A stretch of DNA of 37,189 nt from Bacteroidales bacterium UBA1182 (GTDB taxonomy: Bacteria > Bacteroidota > Bacteroidia > Bacteroidales > Bacteroidaceae), in NCBI GenBank assembly GCA_002310015.1, contig DBYQ01000022.1, forward strand, positions 1-37,189, read 5' to 3'. This document shows, one piece after another, positions 1 through 8,274 of the stretch; the stretch's first letter is position 1, and each line of letters opens with the position of its first letter. The notes under the pieces were generated by a model. It searched no databases, was not told the DNA's origin, and was given only the letters and a program-made list of their open reading frames with translations. Both the position numbers and the translations under genes were made by a program.

Positions 1-382
1 TTTTTTTGTTTTTACTTATTCTTGTTTTTGTTGTTTTGAACCCGGAAGACCGTGTTGGGCTTCGCCCGACCCCGTTTCAACCGGCGTTCGTAGTTAATAT
101 GCAAATAGTGGGTGAAGGTTAAGTGGGAAGTTAATTATTTATACTCCGTTAACATAAACATTAATAAACCGTCAATTTTGAAAACTTAGTTAACACAAAG
201 AAAATCAGCGATAAACATAATTTATCACTGATTCATTCTTTTAACCTTAACTTGTTTATTTGTAAACTATAGAGTTTTTTACCTTGGGTTGTTTTTCGCG
301 GCGTTCACATATAATAGTATCGAAAAACGGAAAGGTTAAACAAATTGAGAATTAAAAATTCTGAATTCTCAATTCTCAACTC
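1..382. other. Gene-free stretch at the left edge
   Basis: No convincing coding region is visible in this AT-rich stretch. It holds a T-rich run (1-36), a short GC hairpin with a TTC loop (54-70), an imperfect inverted repeat (204-232, arms ATCAG-C-GATAAA and TTTATC-A-CTGAT) followed by a T-rich tract, and a heptamer repeat pair that runs into the stop codon of the following minus-strand gene. The 204-232 hairpin could be a terminator for a gene read rightward from outside the window. Confidence 0.6.
204..243. terminator. Possible terminator hairpin
   Basis: Arms at 204-215 and 221-232 pair over eleven bases with one mismatch around a CATAA loop. They are followed on the plus strand by a T-rich stretch. 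The stem is AT-rich, so the call is weak. Confidence 0.35.
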
Positions 383-386
383 TCAA
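343..386. repeat. Heptamer repeat element, copy 1
   Basis: The left arm AATTGAGAATT (343-353) is perfectly inverted at 364-374. The right arm continues as TTGAGAR heptamers when read on the minus strand. The arm runs into the TGA stop codon (383-385) of the glycosidase gene. It is related to the elements at 10112-10220, 18791-18850 and 20331-20438. Confidence 0.7.
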
Positions 387-1873
387 AGATTGACCTTGCA
401 CTTGACCGGAGAGGATTCCCTCTGGAAATGGTTGAGTGCTGTCACCACATATATATATTGTGTGGAGCCGTCGCGGTAGGGAAGGTTTATGAATGAACGG
501 CGGGTGATTGCCACAATATTTTGCGGGTTCTCAAGGTCAATGGTCTGGCCTTTCTCAAAACGATATACTACGTACTGGATGGCCTTGTCCATCTCCTTGC
601 GGGATTTGGGAGCGGTCCAGAATAGTACAGGGCCGTCTTTGGTTTCAACCGGCATGAGCTTGCGCACCTTACCGGGAGTGTTCTTGGGCATGTAATCGGC
701 CACTGGCTGCAGGGCTGGTGTGCTGTAATATTCTGATGCCAATACGGTGCGATAATCACGCGGATTATCCACTACTGATTTTGCGGGCCAGAAGCAGTTG
801 CCTTGCAGTCCACCCAGTATGCGTTCCAGATTGAGTTTGTGGCGCTGCTGGTTGCTCTCAGGGTGGTTGGGATCAACGGCTGTGATGGTGCGTTCCACAT
901 CCTGTCCCAGATACATGAGGCAACCACCTGCATGTTCTGACCACCATTTAGCCAGGATGGCATAGTCTGCTGCCTTATAACCGGTGTTCCAGTATGTCTG
1001 CGGTATGCAGTAGTCCATCCAGCCTTTTTCTATCCAATAGAGGACATCGGCATAGAGCCCGCTCCAGTTTTCAAAGCCTGTGGTCTCGCTGCCGTCAGGG
1101 TATTGGGCTGATTTGTTACGGTAGATTCCAAAGGGCGAGATACCGAACTTGACCCAAGGCTTGATCTCCTTGACGGTTTTGTAGAGCTGCTCAATAAAGA
1201 GGTTTACATTATCACGGCGCCAGTCTTCCTTGTCCTTGAAACCGCGAGGGTCTTTCTTGAACGATGCGTCATCATTGAACTTTCGGTTGCCGTCAGGGTA
1301 GGGGTAGAAGTAATCATCAATGTGGAAACCGTCTATGTCATAGCGGGTAATGATATCGGCCGCCACCTTACATATATAGTCGCGGTTCTCCTGGAGTGCG
1401 GGATCAAACAGGGCCAGGTCACCATATTTAATGATACGCTCGGGATGAACCCGCATCTGATGGCTGGGGGCAAACTCCGCTGTGGCAGCAGTCTTGGCAC
1501 GGAAGGGGTTAATCCATGCATGTAGTTCCATGCAGCGGGCGTGGCACTCGTCTATCATGAACTGCAGAGGGTCCCAGTCCTCATCAGGAGCCTCTCCCTG
1601 AAATCCTGTCAGGAATGCACTCCAGGGCTCAATATCGGATTTATAGAGGGCGTCGGCCTCAACGCGTACCTGGAATAGGATGGTGTTGATGCCGCATGAA
1701 GCAAGTGAATCCAGCTGGCGTGAGAGTTCTGTCTTGAGTTCTCTTGTGGGTATGCCTTCAAACTGATGGTTGACCGCCTGGATCCATGCTCCGCGGAACT
1801 CGCGTTTGGGTGCGGCGGCGCTGCATAACAGTGCCACAGCAAGAGTAAGGAGCAGTGAGGCGGCGCGCTTCAT
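383..1873 (-). CDS. GHL10-family glycoside hydrolase-like protein (YngK/DUF187 type)
   Basis: This 496-residue exported protein starts with a signal peptide (hydrophobic residues 4-20). It then matches the GHL10 family: FRGAWIQAV near residue 26, a conserved stretch around GINTILFQVRVEADALY, HAWINPFRA near 120, and FHIDDYFYPYPD near 185. The last roughly 100 residues look like a fibronectin-III-type beta domain. The family is related to TIM-barrel glycosidases and is thought to act on cell-wall or other polysaccharides; the substrate here is unknown. The ATG lies directly against the stop codon of the upstream aminotransferase with no spacer, so the two are probably one transcript. The fold call is secure and the activity is inferred. 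Confidence 0.85.
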   Translation of the reverse strand: MKRAASLLLTLAVALLCSAAAPKREFRGAWIQAVNHQFEGIPTRELKTELSRQLDSLASCGINTILFQVRVEADALYKSDIEPWSAFLTGFQGEAPDEDWDPLQFMIDECHARCMELHAWINPFRAKTAATAEFAPSHQMRVHPERIIKYGDLALFDPALQENRDYICKVAADIITRYDIDGFHIDDYFYPYPDGNRKFNDDASFKKDPRGFKDKEDWRRDNVNLFIEQLYKTVKEIKPWVKFGISPFGIYRNKSAQYPDGSETTGFENWSGLYADVLYWIEKGWMDYCIPQTYWNTGYKAADYAILAKWWSEHAGGCLMYLGQDVERTITAVDPNHPESNQQRHKLNLERILGGLQGNCFWPAKSVVDNPRDYRTVLASEYYSTPALQPVADYMPKNTPGKVRKLMPVETKDGPVLFWTAPKSRKEMDKAIQYVVYRFEKGQTIDLENPQNIVAITRRSFINLPYRDGSTQYIYVVTALNHFQRESSPVKCKVNL

Positions 1874-3073
1874 TTATTTCTTGGGCAGACTGTTGTACTC
1901 CTCAAGAGCCTCAGCTAAGAGTTTGAGGGCATCCTTAAGGTCCTCTATATTGAGCACGTATGCCAGACGAACCTGGTCACGGCCGTACTGCGGATCAGAA
2001 TAGAAACCGGTGCCGGGGGCCATCATGATGGTCTTGCCGTCGCGGCGGAAATCCGTGAGGCACCACTTGCAGAACTTCTCGCAGTCATCAATGGGCAGTT
2101 TTGCGGTGGTGTAGAAAGCACCCATGGGGATGGGTGAATATACTCCCGGTATCTTGTTCAGTCCGTCAATAAGGTACTTGCGGCGGGCTATGAACTCCTC
2201 ATATGTGGCGGTCATGTACTCACGTGGAGCTGATATTGAAGCCTCGGCAACAATCTGGCCTATAAGCGGCGGGCACAGGCGTGCCTGGCAGAACTTCATC
2301 ACTGCGTCACGTACCTGCTGGTTCTTGGTGGCGATGGCGCCGATACGGATTCCGCACTCAGAGTAACGCTTGGAAACTGAGTCAATCAGAATCACGTGAT
2401 CCTCGATGCCCTCCAGGTGGCAGGCTGAGATATAGGGTGAACCGGTGTATATGAACTCGCGATAGACCTCATCGGAGAAGAGGTACAGGTCATATTTCTT
2501 GACTAGGTCACGCAGCTGGAGCATCTCCTTGCGTGAGTAGAGGTAACCGGTGGGGTTGTTGGGGTTGCAGATAAGAATGCCCTTGGTGCGCTCGGTTATG
2601 AGCTCCTCAAACTTCTCAATGGGGGGCAGAGCGAATCCGTCCTCAATGGTTGAAACTATGGGCTTGATTACAGCTCCGGCTGATACTGCGAATGCCATGT
2701 AGTTAGCGTATGCAGGCTCCGGAACTATGATCTCATCACCCGGGTTAAGGCATGTCATGAATGCAAACAGAACCGCCTCACTACCGCCACTGGTTACGAT
2801 GATGTCATCAGGTTCGAACTTGATCTGATACTGCTCGTAATAATCGCACAGTTTCTTGCGGAGGCTCAGGAATCCCTGTGAGGGGGTGTATTCCAGAATA
2901 TTGCGGTCAATCTTCTTGAGAGTGTCAAGACCAATCTGCGGTGAGGGCAGATCGGGCTGGCCGATGTTGAGGTGATATACCTTAACTCCTTCTGACTTGA
3001 TTTTCTGTGCTATGCCTGACAGTTTGCGTATAGGCGAACTGGGCATGATTTCAGCGCGGTTTGAAATTTTCAT
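1874..3073 (-). CDS. PLP-dependent class I/II aminotransferase (aspartate/aromatic type)
   Basis: This 399-residue cytoplasmic enzyme should transfer an amino group between an amino acid and a 2-oxo acid. Fold-type I signatures are present: NPNNPTG (170-176), the cofactor-binding aspartate in SDEVY (D201), the Schiff-base lysine in DSVSKRYS (K235) and the substrate arginine in GIRIG (R243). The open frame extends 13 codons further upstream, but homologs begin near KISNRAEIMPSSPIRKL and a TATCTTCG promoter box lies inside the extension, so the ATG at 3073 is preferred. Substrate (aspartate, aromatic or other) cannot be told from sequence alone. The glycosidase gene follows with no gap. Confidence 0.9.
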   Translation of the reverse strand: MKISNRAEIMPSSPIRKLSGIAQKIKSEGVKVYHLNIGQPDLPSPQIGLDTLKKIDRNILEYTPSQGFLSLRKKLCDYYEQYQIKFEPDDIIVTSGGSEAVLFAFMTCLNPGDEIIVPEPAYANYMAFAVSAGAVIKPIVSTIEDGFALPPIEKFEELITERTKGILICNPNNPTGYLYSRKEMLQLRDLVKKYDLYLFSDEVYREFIYTGSPYISACHLEGIEDHVILIDSVSKRYSECGIRIGAIATKNQQVRDAVMKFCQARLCPPLIGQIVAEASISAPREYMTATYEEFIARRKYLIDGLNKIPGVYSPIPMGAFYTTAKLPIDDCEKFCKWCLTDFRRDGKTIMMAPGTGFYSDPQYGRDQVRLAYVLNIEDLKDALKLLAEALEEYNSLPKK

Positions 3074-3098
3074 TATGTGTAATGTCTGTTTGCAGGTG

Positions 3099-3106
3099 CG
3101 AAGATA
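3099..3106 (-). promoter_or_regulatory. -7 promoter box for the aminotransferase
   Basis: TATCTTCG on the minus strand is a one-mismatch fit to the Bacteroidales TAnnTTTG box, 25 bases before the chosen ATG. No clear -33 box is seen. Confidence 0.5.
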
Positions 3107-3164
3107 CAACAAACCGCGGGCTTAACACCCACGGTCTGTGTACTTTTTTATAATAAGGAGTGGT

Positions 3165-4385
3165 TTAATGTATTCTCTTGCCAAGAATCAGGTTGTCGCC
3201 CGATGCATCGACAGTCCAGATCTCAGGCTTGCGGCCGGTACCGCCGTCGTGGTGAACGGAGTAGAGCAACTGACCCTCAAAGCTCTTGAACAGCATTCCG
3301 TGACCGGAGTTGTCACCCTTGAATGACACCTCTTCCTGAATCCACGGACCCTTTATGCTGCCGCTGGTTGACCAGGCGATACCGTTTGCATAGCGGTTCT
3401 CACCCCAGCTTGACCATAGCATACCCAGACGACCGGTTTCGGTGCGGAACATCTGCGGACCATCGGTTACCCAACCCGGCATCTTCATGCCGAATGTGGC
3501 CTCGCCTATAGAGTTCATCTCCTTGCTCCATGCGGCTTCAGATGCGCGGAAGATGGTGGTAGGATCTGCAGTACGGTGTGTCAGGTCTTTTGACAGAGGC
3601 ATATAGGCCATTGTTCCGTCAATAAGCTGTGTCCACTCATGTACGAATACCATATAAACGGTGTCATTCTCCTCATAGAGTGTTCCGTCAATTATATCCC
3701 AGTCTGTGGGACCAAGGCAGAAGAGAGAGTCCTTTACGAGCGGCAGATAGGGACCGTCAACCTTATCGGAAACCAGAAGCTGGGTTTGGTTCAAAGGTAC
3801 GTTGTAACGGCGCGGAACCTGCTCAATGCATACTCCGTGGTTGTTCCAGGTGCCTGCATAGTAGAACTTGTCGCCGAACTTATGTATCTCGGCAGCAGCA
3901 ACGAACTGGCCCTGCATCCATGTGCCGGAAATGTCAATTACGTTATAAGGACCTGTCCACATCTCCAGGTCAGTGCTCTTGTAGAGTGCACCGCCGGTGC
4001 CGGTGAGCCAGTAGGTCTTGGTTTCGGGATCCGGGTAGATGAAGGGGTCACTCATGGAGAGCTCCTTGAGCGATACTGTGCGGACCTGCTGAGCGGGACG
4101 CTGCATGGTGGGCATCTGGATAGGGGGACGCTGTGCGGCCTGACCCTGCCCCTGGCCCTGGGGGCGCTGTGTGCGCTGACGGTTGGCGCCGCCCATCGGC
4201 ATCATACCGCCAAAGTTGCGCTGTCCGGGATTGGCGGGGGGAGCCTGTTCGCCACGCGGTACGTTTACAATGACATTGTTGTCTTTTACAGCCTGTGTTT
4301 CAGTTGTTGTTTTCTGGCCGGCTTTCATGCATGAAACGACCAGTAGAGGTGCTGTGACCGCAATAATAAGGTTGATCTTCTTCAT
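3165..4385 (-). CDS. Glycoside hydrolase family 43-like lipoprotein
   Basis: This 406-residue putative surface or periplasmic lipoprotein has a lipobox ending LLVVSC (C19). A Q/P/G-rich low-complexity linker covers about residues 45-100. A five-bladed-propeller GH43-type domain then begins at SDPFIYPDPETKTYWLTG (catalytic-base aspartate region near D113). TDGPQMFRTETGRLGMLWSS sits where the family places its acid. The motif has TDGP rather than a glutamate, as I recall for some Bacteroidetes subgroups, so activity needs checking. Likely substrates are arabinose- or xylose-containing glycans. The start at 4385 is chosen for the signal peptide; the frame runs 11 codons further upstream. Confidence 0.85.
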   Translation of the reverse strand: MKKINLIIAVTAPLLVVSCMKAGQKTTTETQAVKDNNVIVNVPRGEQAPPANPGQRNFGGMMPMGGANRQRTQRPQGQGQGQAAQRPPIQMPTMQRPAQQVRTVSLKELSMSDPFIYPDPETKTYWLTGTGGALYKSTDLEMWTGPYNVIDISGTWMQGQFVAAAEIHKFGDKFYYAGTWNNHGVCIEQVPRRYNVPLNQTQLLVSDKVDGPYLPLVKDSLFCLGPTDWDIIDGTLYEENDTVYMVFVHEWTQLIDGTMAYMPLSKDLTHRTADPTTIFRASEAAWSKEMNSIGEATFGMKMPGWVTDGPQMFRTETGRLGMLWSSWGENRYANGIAWSTSGSIKGPWIQEEVSFKGDNSGHGMLFKSFEGQLLYSVHHDGGTGRKPEIWTVDASGDNLILGKRIH

Positions 4386-4415
4386 AAGTATAATATTTGG
4401 TTTGTTGTCTGCCGG

Positions 4416-4423
4416 CAAATATA
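4416..4423 (-). promoter_or_regulatory. -7 promoter box for the GH43-like gene
   Basis: TATATTTG on the minus strand is an exact TAnnTTTG match 30 bases before the ATG at 4385. This box also supports the shorter start. Confidence 0.55.
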
Positions 4424-4475
4424 CTCACATTTCTAAAAAAGAGGGAGAATAATGACATTTATTCAAAAATAAACA

Positions 4476-4483
4476 TAATTTTG
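4476..4483 (+). promoter_or_regulatory. -7 promoter box for the OmpA-like lipoprotein gene
   Basis: TAATTTTG is an exact TAnnTTTG match 44 bases before the ATG at 4528. The -33 box is not clear. Confidence 0.55.
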
Positions 4484-4527
4484 CATCTCGGATAAAATAA
4501 CTGATACTTAACTCTAAACAAACAAAT

Positions 4528-5214
4528 ATGAAAAAAGTACTATCTATTTTGCTTGCTGCAACACTGGTTTTCTCAGTTGCAGGTTGTTCTTCATGGTCAA
4601 AAACTGCTAATGGCGGTCTGATTGGTGGTGGTGCAGGTGCTGCTATCGGTGCTGGTATCGGTATTCTTCTTGGTGGCGATGCACAGAGCGCAGCCATAGG
4701 TGCAGCTGTAGGTGCAGGCGTAGGCGGCGGTGCTGGTGCTATCATCGGCAACCGTATGGATAAGAAGGCTGAGGAACTTGCTGCTGCTCTTGAGGATGTC
4801 AAAATTGAGGATATTACTGACGTGAATGGTTTTCGCGGTAAGAAATACACTTTTGATGGCGGTATCCTGTTTGGCTTCAACAGCTCTAACTTGAGTGATG
4901 GTGCAAAAGAGGAACTTAAGAAGTTTGCTGACATCATGAAGAGTGAGCCGGTTGTCGTCACAATTTACGGCCACACAGACAATGTAGGTACAGAGGAGGC
5001 TAATCAGAAGGTTTCTGCAAAGCGCGCTGACGCTGTTGCTTCTTACCTCAAGAAGTGCGGTATGGACAAGGATAACATGATTTCCAGGGGTATGTCATTC
5101 ACTATGCCGGTTGCCAGCAACGATACCGAGGAGGGCCGTGCTCAGAACCGTCGTGTAGAGATTTACATCACACCAAGTGAGGAGATGCTCAAGGAGGCTG
5201 AAGCCCAGATCTGA
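4528..5214 (+). CDS. OmpA-family lipoprotein with glycine-zipper region
   Basis: This 228-residue lipoprotein has a lipobox FSVAGC (C20). A strongly glycine/alanine-rich glycine zipper covers about residues 30-75 and may insert in or multimerise at a membrane. A C-terminal OmpA-like peptidoglycan-binding domain spans about 110-225 (FGFNSSNLS, YGHTDNVGTEEANQKVSAKR, GRAQNRRVEI). The HTDN and NRRVE motifs are the usual diaminopimelate contacts, so it probably links the outer membrane to the cell wall. It has its own promoter box and is followed by a terminator, so it is likely monocistronic. Confidence 0.92.
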   Translation: MKKVLSILLAATLVFSVAGCSSWSKTANGGLIGGGAGAAIGAGIGILLGGDAQSAAIGAAVGAGVGGGAGAIIGNRMDKKAEELAAALEDVKIEDITDVNGFRGKKYTFDGGILFGFNSSNLSDGAKEELKKFADIMKSEPVVVTIYGHTDNVGTEEANQKVSAKRADAVASYLKKCGMDKDNMISRGMSFTMPVASNDTEEGRAQNRRVEIYITPSEEMLKEAEAQI

Positions 5215-5234
5215 TTTTAGATTCAAAAGGATAG

Positions 5235-5270
5235 AATGCAGGGTACTTTTGTGCTCTGCATTTTTCTTTT
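5235..5270 (+). terminator. Intrinsic terminator after the OmpA-like gene
   Basis: AATGCAG (5235-5241) pairs with CTGCATT (5256-5262), followed by a TTTTTCTTTT tract. It lies 20 bases behind the stop codon. Confidence 0.7.
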
Positions 5271-5300
5271 ATATAGGTATTATCGGCACAGATTTTTGCC

Positions 5301-5308
5301 TACTTTTG
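5301..5308 (+). promoter_or_regulatory. -7 promoter box for the esterase/nadE pair
   Basis: TACTTTTG is an exact TAnnTTTG match 47 bases before the ATG at 5356. A small inverted repeat (AGACTT-CAAA-AAGTCT, 5316-5331) lies in the leader. Confidence 0.55.
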
Positions 5309-5355
5309 CTGTTGCAGACTTCAAAAAGTCTATTGTTTTATCAGAACCAATAATT

Positions 5356-6216
5356 ATGCTTAAGAAATTATTCATTGCAGTTGCCGTTCTGGCAACAGTT
5401 GCATGCAGCTCTCAGAGCGGCGTGAAGACTAAACCGGACAAGAACTTTTACATCTATCTGGCATTCGGCCAGTCTAATATGGAGGGTAACGCCCGCATAG
5501 AGGATCAGGATCGTGAAGGTATCAGTGACCGTTGGCTTATGATGGCCGCTGTTGATTTCCCCAAGATGGAGCGTAAGCAGTTTGAGTGGTACACCGCCGT
5601 TCCGCCTCTCTGCCGTGAGACCAACGGTCTTACCCCTGTTGATTATTTTGGCCGTACTATGGTTGACAACCTGCCGGAGAAGGTACGTGTAGGTGTTATC
5701 AACGTAGCTGTGGGCGGCTGCAAGATTGAGGCGTTCATGAAGGATCGCGCCCAGGAGTATGGTGACAATGCCGCAGCCTGGATGAAGAACTGGATTGCTC
5801 CTTATGACAACAACTGCTACCAGCGTCTGCTTGATTGCGCCAAGGAGGCCCAGAAGGTGGGTGTCATCAAGGGATTCCTGATGCATCAGGGTGAGTCAAA
5901 CATCAACGAGGAGGATTGGCCTGAGAAGGTTAAGTATGTATATGAGACTCTGATTGAGGATCTGGGCCTGGATGCCAAGAAGGTTCCTCTGCTTGCCGGT
6001 GAGGTTGTCAATGCCGATGTACAGGGCCGCAGCGCATCCATGAATGAGATCATTGCAAAACTGCCCGATGTACTGCCTAACTCATACGTCATTTCATCGG
6101 CCGGTGCAACTACCGGATTTGACCATCTGCATTTTGATGCCGAGGGTTACCGTGAGATGGGCCGCCGCTATGCATATAAGATGCTTGAGCTTCAGGGGGT
6201 AACTCCTAAAAAATAA
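5356..6216 (+). CDS. SASA/CE6-type carbohydrate acetylesterase lipoprotein
   Basis: This 286-residue SGNH-like esterase (SASA domain, carbohydrate esterase family 6 type) is expected to remove acetyl groups from xylan or sialic-acid-like glycans in the envelope. It has a lipoprotein signal (VLATVAC, C17), the nucleophile block FGQSNMEG (S40), the HQGESN block (177-182) and a C-terminal DHLHFDAEGY block supplying the catalytic Asp/His (D256, H259). The open frame extends 40 codons upstream, but the lipoprotein signal and promoter box fix the start at 5356. It is spaced only 5 bases from nadE, an odd functional partner. Confidence 0.88.
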   Translation: MLKKLFIAVAVLATVACSSQSGVKTKPDKNFYIYLAFGQSNMEGNARIEDQDREGISDRWLMMAAVDFPKMERKQFEWYTAVPPLCRETNGLTPVDYFGRTMVDNLPEKVRVGVINVAVGGCKIEAFMKDRAQEYGDNAAAWMKNWIAPYDNNCYQRLLDCAKEAQKVGVIKGFLMHQGESNINEEDWPEKVKYVYETLIEDLGLDAKKVPLLAGEVVNADVQGRSASMNEIIAKLPDVLPNSYVISSAGATTGFDHLHFDAEGYREMGRRYAYKMLELQGVTPKK

Positions 6217-6221
6217 GTGAT

Positions 6222-7961
6222 ATGATTAAAGTTGCAGCAGCAGTACCGGAGCTTAAGCTTGCGCAGCCTATGGCTAATGCGGAGGCTTGCCTGGAACTTA
6301 TCCGTAAGGCCGATGCCTATGGCGTACAGATTGTATGTTTTCCGTTGTTGTGTCTTACCGGTTATACTGCGGGTGATCTGCTCTGTAACAATCTTCTTAT
6401 AACAAAGTCTGCCGAGGCGCTGAAATGGTTGTCACGCCAGACTTCTAAACTTGAACCAATGGCTGTAGTAGGTCTGCCTCTTGAAAAAGATGGCAGGCTC
6501 TACAATGCCTTGGCGTTCATTAAAGGCGGTAAGATACTGGGCTACAGGACTGAACCTGCACCCTCTCAAAGATGGTTCTCAGATGCTGCTGATGACAAGG
6601 GTTTCAGACAGATTGATACTGTTCTTGATATACGGTCAGGCATAGACTGCCCGGTTTCTGTGGCATTCCCGTCAGAACTTGAGGACGGAGTTCCGTATAA
6701 AGGCATTGTTCTCTGCCCTAATGCCATTGAGGGCAGGGTAGGAGCCCTTGACAGCCTGCATTATACCGTTGCAAGGTATTCTGCCGATAACGGTTGTACG
6801 GTTGTTCTGGCATCGGCCGGAAAAGGTGAGTCCAGCACTGATTACTGGTATCCCGGATTTGCAGCGATAGCCGCATGCGGTAGCCTTAAGGTCCTTGAAT
6901 CACCCTTCAGCGGCCTTGCTGTGGCTGAGATTGATACTGCCTGTAAGGCAGGTAGGAAAGCTGAGGTGCCGGAATTGGGTGTTGAAGGTGTCACGGCCGA
7001 TCCTTTCATGTGCTGTGATACCGAGCGTAAGGCCCGTGAGGCTTTTGCCATACAGTGCGGTGCCCTGAGAACGCGCCTGGAGCATACCGGTTTCAGGAAA
7101 ATGGTGCTGGGCGTATCAGGAGGATTGGATTCCACTCTGGCTCTTTTGGTATGCGTATGCACGCTTGACAGCATGGGGTTGGACCGCAAGAATCTGGTGG
7201 GAATTACACTGCCCGGATTCGGCACGACTGACCGCACATATAACAATGCTGTGGGCATGATGAAGTCACTTGGAATAGAGTGGCGTGAGATAAACATCAA
7301 GGAGGCTTGTCTGCTCCACCTGCGTGATATAGGGCATGATCCAGCCGTGCATGATTCGGCATACGAGAATGCCCAGGCACGTGAGCGTACCCAGATACTT
7401 ATGGATGTGGCCAATGAGACAGGCGCACTTGTGATAGGCACGGGTGACCTGTCTGAGCTGTCACTCGGCTGGTGCACTTACAACGGTGACCATATGTCCA
7501 TGTATGCTGTGAACGGCGGCGTTCCCAAGACTGCCATTCAGCATATAATAAGGTATGTGGCCGAGAATAAACTGGATGCTTCTGTAAAGCCATACCTGCT
7601 TGATGTGATAGATACGCCTATCAGTCCGGAGCTTCTGCCTGGCGGCAACCAGACGCAGAAGACTGAGGATATAATAGGGCCGTACCGTCTGCATGATTTC
7701 TTTATCTGGTACTTTATGGGCCAATGCCTTTCTCCGCGTGAGATTCTTGACCTGGCTACTGAGGCTTTTGCGGGTGAATTCAGTCGCGAGGAGATATGCC
7801 GTTGGCTGAAGGTTTTCCTGAAGCGTTTCTTCAGCCAGCAGTTCAAGCGTTCATGCATGTGTGACGGGCCAGATGTGTTCGGAATTTCGCTTTCACCACG
7901 CGGCGGTTGGGCTATGCCAAGCGATGTTTCAAGTGACCTTTGGTTGAAGGATTTGGACTAA
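6222..7961 (+). CDS. nadE: NAD(+) synthetase with degenerate glutaminase domain
   Basis: This 579-residue protein should make NAD from deamido-NAD, ATP and a nitrogen donor. The C-terminal synthetase half is intact: ATP P-loop LGVSGGLDST (296-305), GIEWREINI, ENAQARERTQ, GTGDLSELSLGWCTY and GDHMSMYAVNGGVPKT. The N-terminal nitrilase-fold half, which normally releases ammonia from glutamine, still aligns but is eroded. The catalytic glutamate of FPELxxTGYT is leucine (L42). The stretch that normally carries the catalytic lysine (G107-W118) has no lysine. The C-E-D-L-W nucleophile block is replaced by a stretch around residues 145-153 with no cysteine. It is about 60 residues shorter than the usual two-domain form of about 640. 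Free ammonia or an external amidotransferase would then supply the nitrogen (inference). Confidence 0.88.
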   Translation: MIKVAAAVPELKLAQPMANAEACLELIRKADAYGVQIVCFPLLCLTGYTAGDLLCNNLLITKSAEALKWLSRQTSKLEPMAVVGLPLEKDGRLYNALAFIKGGKILGYRTEPAPSQRWFSDAADDKGFRQIDTVLDIRSGIDCPVSVAFPSELEDGVPYKGIVLCPNAIEGRVGALDSLHYTVARYSADNGCTVVLASAGKGESSTDYWYPGFAAIAACGSLKVLESPFSGLAVAEIDTACKAGRKAEVPELGVEGVTADPFMCCDTERKAREAFAIQCGALRTRLEHTGFRKMVLGVSGGLDSTLALLVCVCTLDSMGLDRKNLVGITLPGFGTTDRTYNNAVGMMKSLGIEWREINIKEACLLHLRDIGHDPAVHDSAYENAQARERTQILMDVANETGALVIGTGDLSELSLGWCTYNGDHMSMYAVNGGVPKTAIQHIIRYVAENKLDASVKPYLLDVIDTPISPELLPGGNQTQKTEDIIGPYRLHDFFIWYFMGQCLSPREILDLATEAFAGEFSREEICRWLKVFLKRFFSQQFKRSCMCDGPDVFGISLSPRGGWAMPSDVSSDLWLKDLD

Positions 7962-8020
7962 AAGTCGGAATTAATATATTAATAAACTGAAAACCAATCA
8001 ATTAGTCTATTATTTGTGAT

Positions 8021-8028
8021 TAACTTTG
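8021..8028 (+). promoter_or_regulatory. -7 promoter box for the candidate small RNA
   Basis: TAACTTTG is an exact TAnnTTTG match. No TTTG is found at the expected distance upstream, so the promoter is only half supported. Transcription would start near 8035. Confidence 0.45.
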
Positions 8029-8034
8029 TTTTTC

Positions 8035-8245
8035 TCGCTTTAAAATATTTTAAGTGACAACGTAAGAAAAAAGTACCGACCTTTGCGGTCGAAAACAAAG
8101 GATAATTCTCATAAGCATTAATTGGTTAGTAATTAGGTTCGGACCCGAGAATTTGTGAAAATTGCAAGGTCCACTCCAAAGGGAAAAGGTCCCTGCGGAG
8201 GAAATTGAAAAAATTGAGTTCACGCGAGTGAATTCATTTTTTTTT
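8035..8245 (+). ncRNA. Candidate structured small RNA (about 210 nt)
   Basis: The region lies between a TAnnTTTG box and a strong intrinsic terminator and has no credible open frame. Local pairings are visible: CGACC/GGTCG (8077-8091), AATTCTC/GAGAATT (8104-8110 with 8147-8153) enclosing GGT-TCGG-ACC (8136-8145), and CTCC/GGAG (8174-8200) enclosing AGGG/CCCT. AAGGTCC occurs twice (8166-8172 and 8186-8192). The size and layout would suit a 6S-like or other regulatory RNA, but I cannot assign a known family. No RNase P, tmRNA or SRP signature is seen. Confidence 0.5.
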
Positions 8246-8246
8246 G
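8216..8246 (+). terminator. Intrinsic terminator of the candidate small RNA
   Basis: GAGTTCAC (8216-8223) and GTGAATTC (8228-8235) form an eight-pair stem with a GCGA loop, followed by nine T residues (8237-8245). There is no gene just upstream apart from nadE, 250 bases back. Confidence 0.85.
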
Positions 8247-8274
8247 TGGGTTTCGGCAAAAAGCAGTATAATTG
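8243..8274 (+). promoter_or_regulatory. Promoter for the DUF4160 remnant and DUF2442 gene
   Basis: TTTG (8243-8246), 20 bases, then TATAATTG (8267-8274, one mismatch to TAnnTTTG) fits Bacteroidales promoter geometry. It begins within the T tract of the preceding terminator. Confidence 0.6.

Noticed and set aside
3639..4334. Long plus-strand frame of 231 codons opposite the GH43-like gene
   Set aside because: It lies wholly within the GH43-like coding region on the other strand, has no recognisable domain, and the GH43 frame has a lipobox and family motifs.
8035..8245. Firm naming of the small RNA as 6S, RNase P, SRP or tmRNA
   Set aside because: No diagnostic motifs of RNase P, SRP or tmRNA are present, and 6S pairing could not be shown convincingly by eye.
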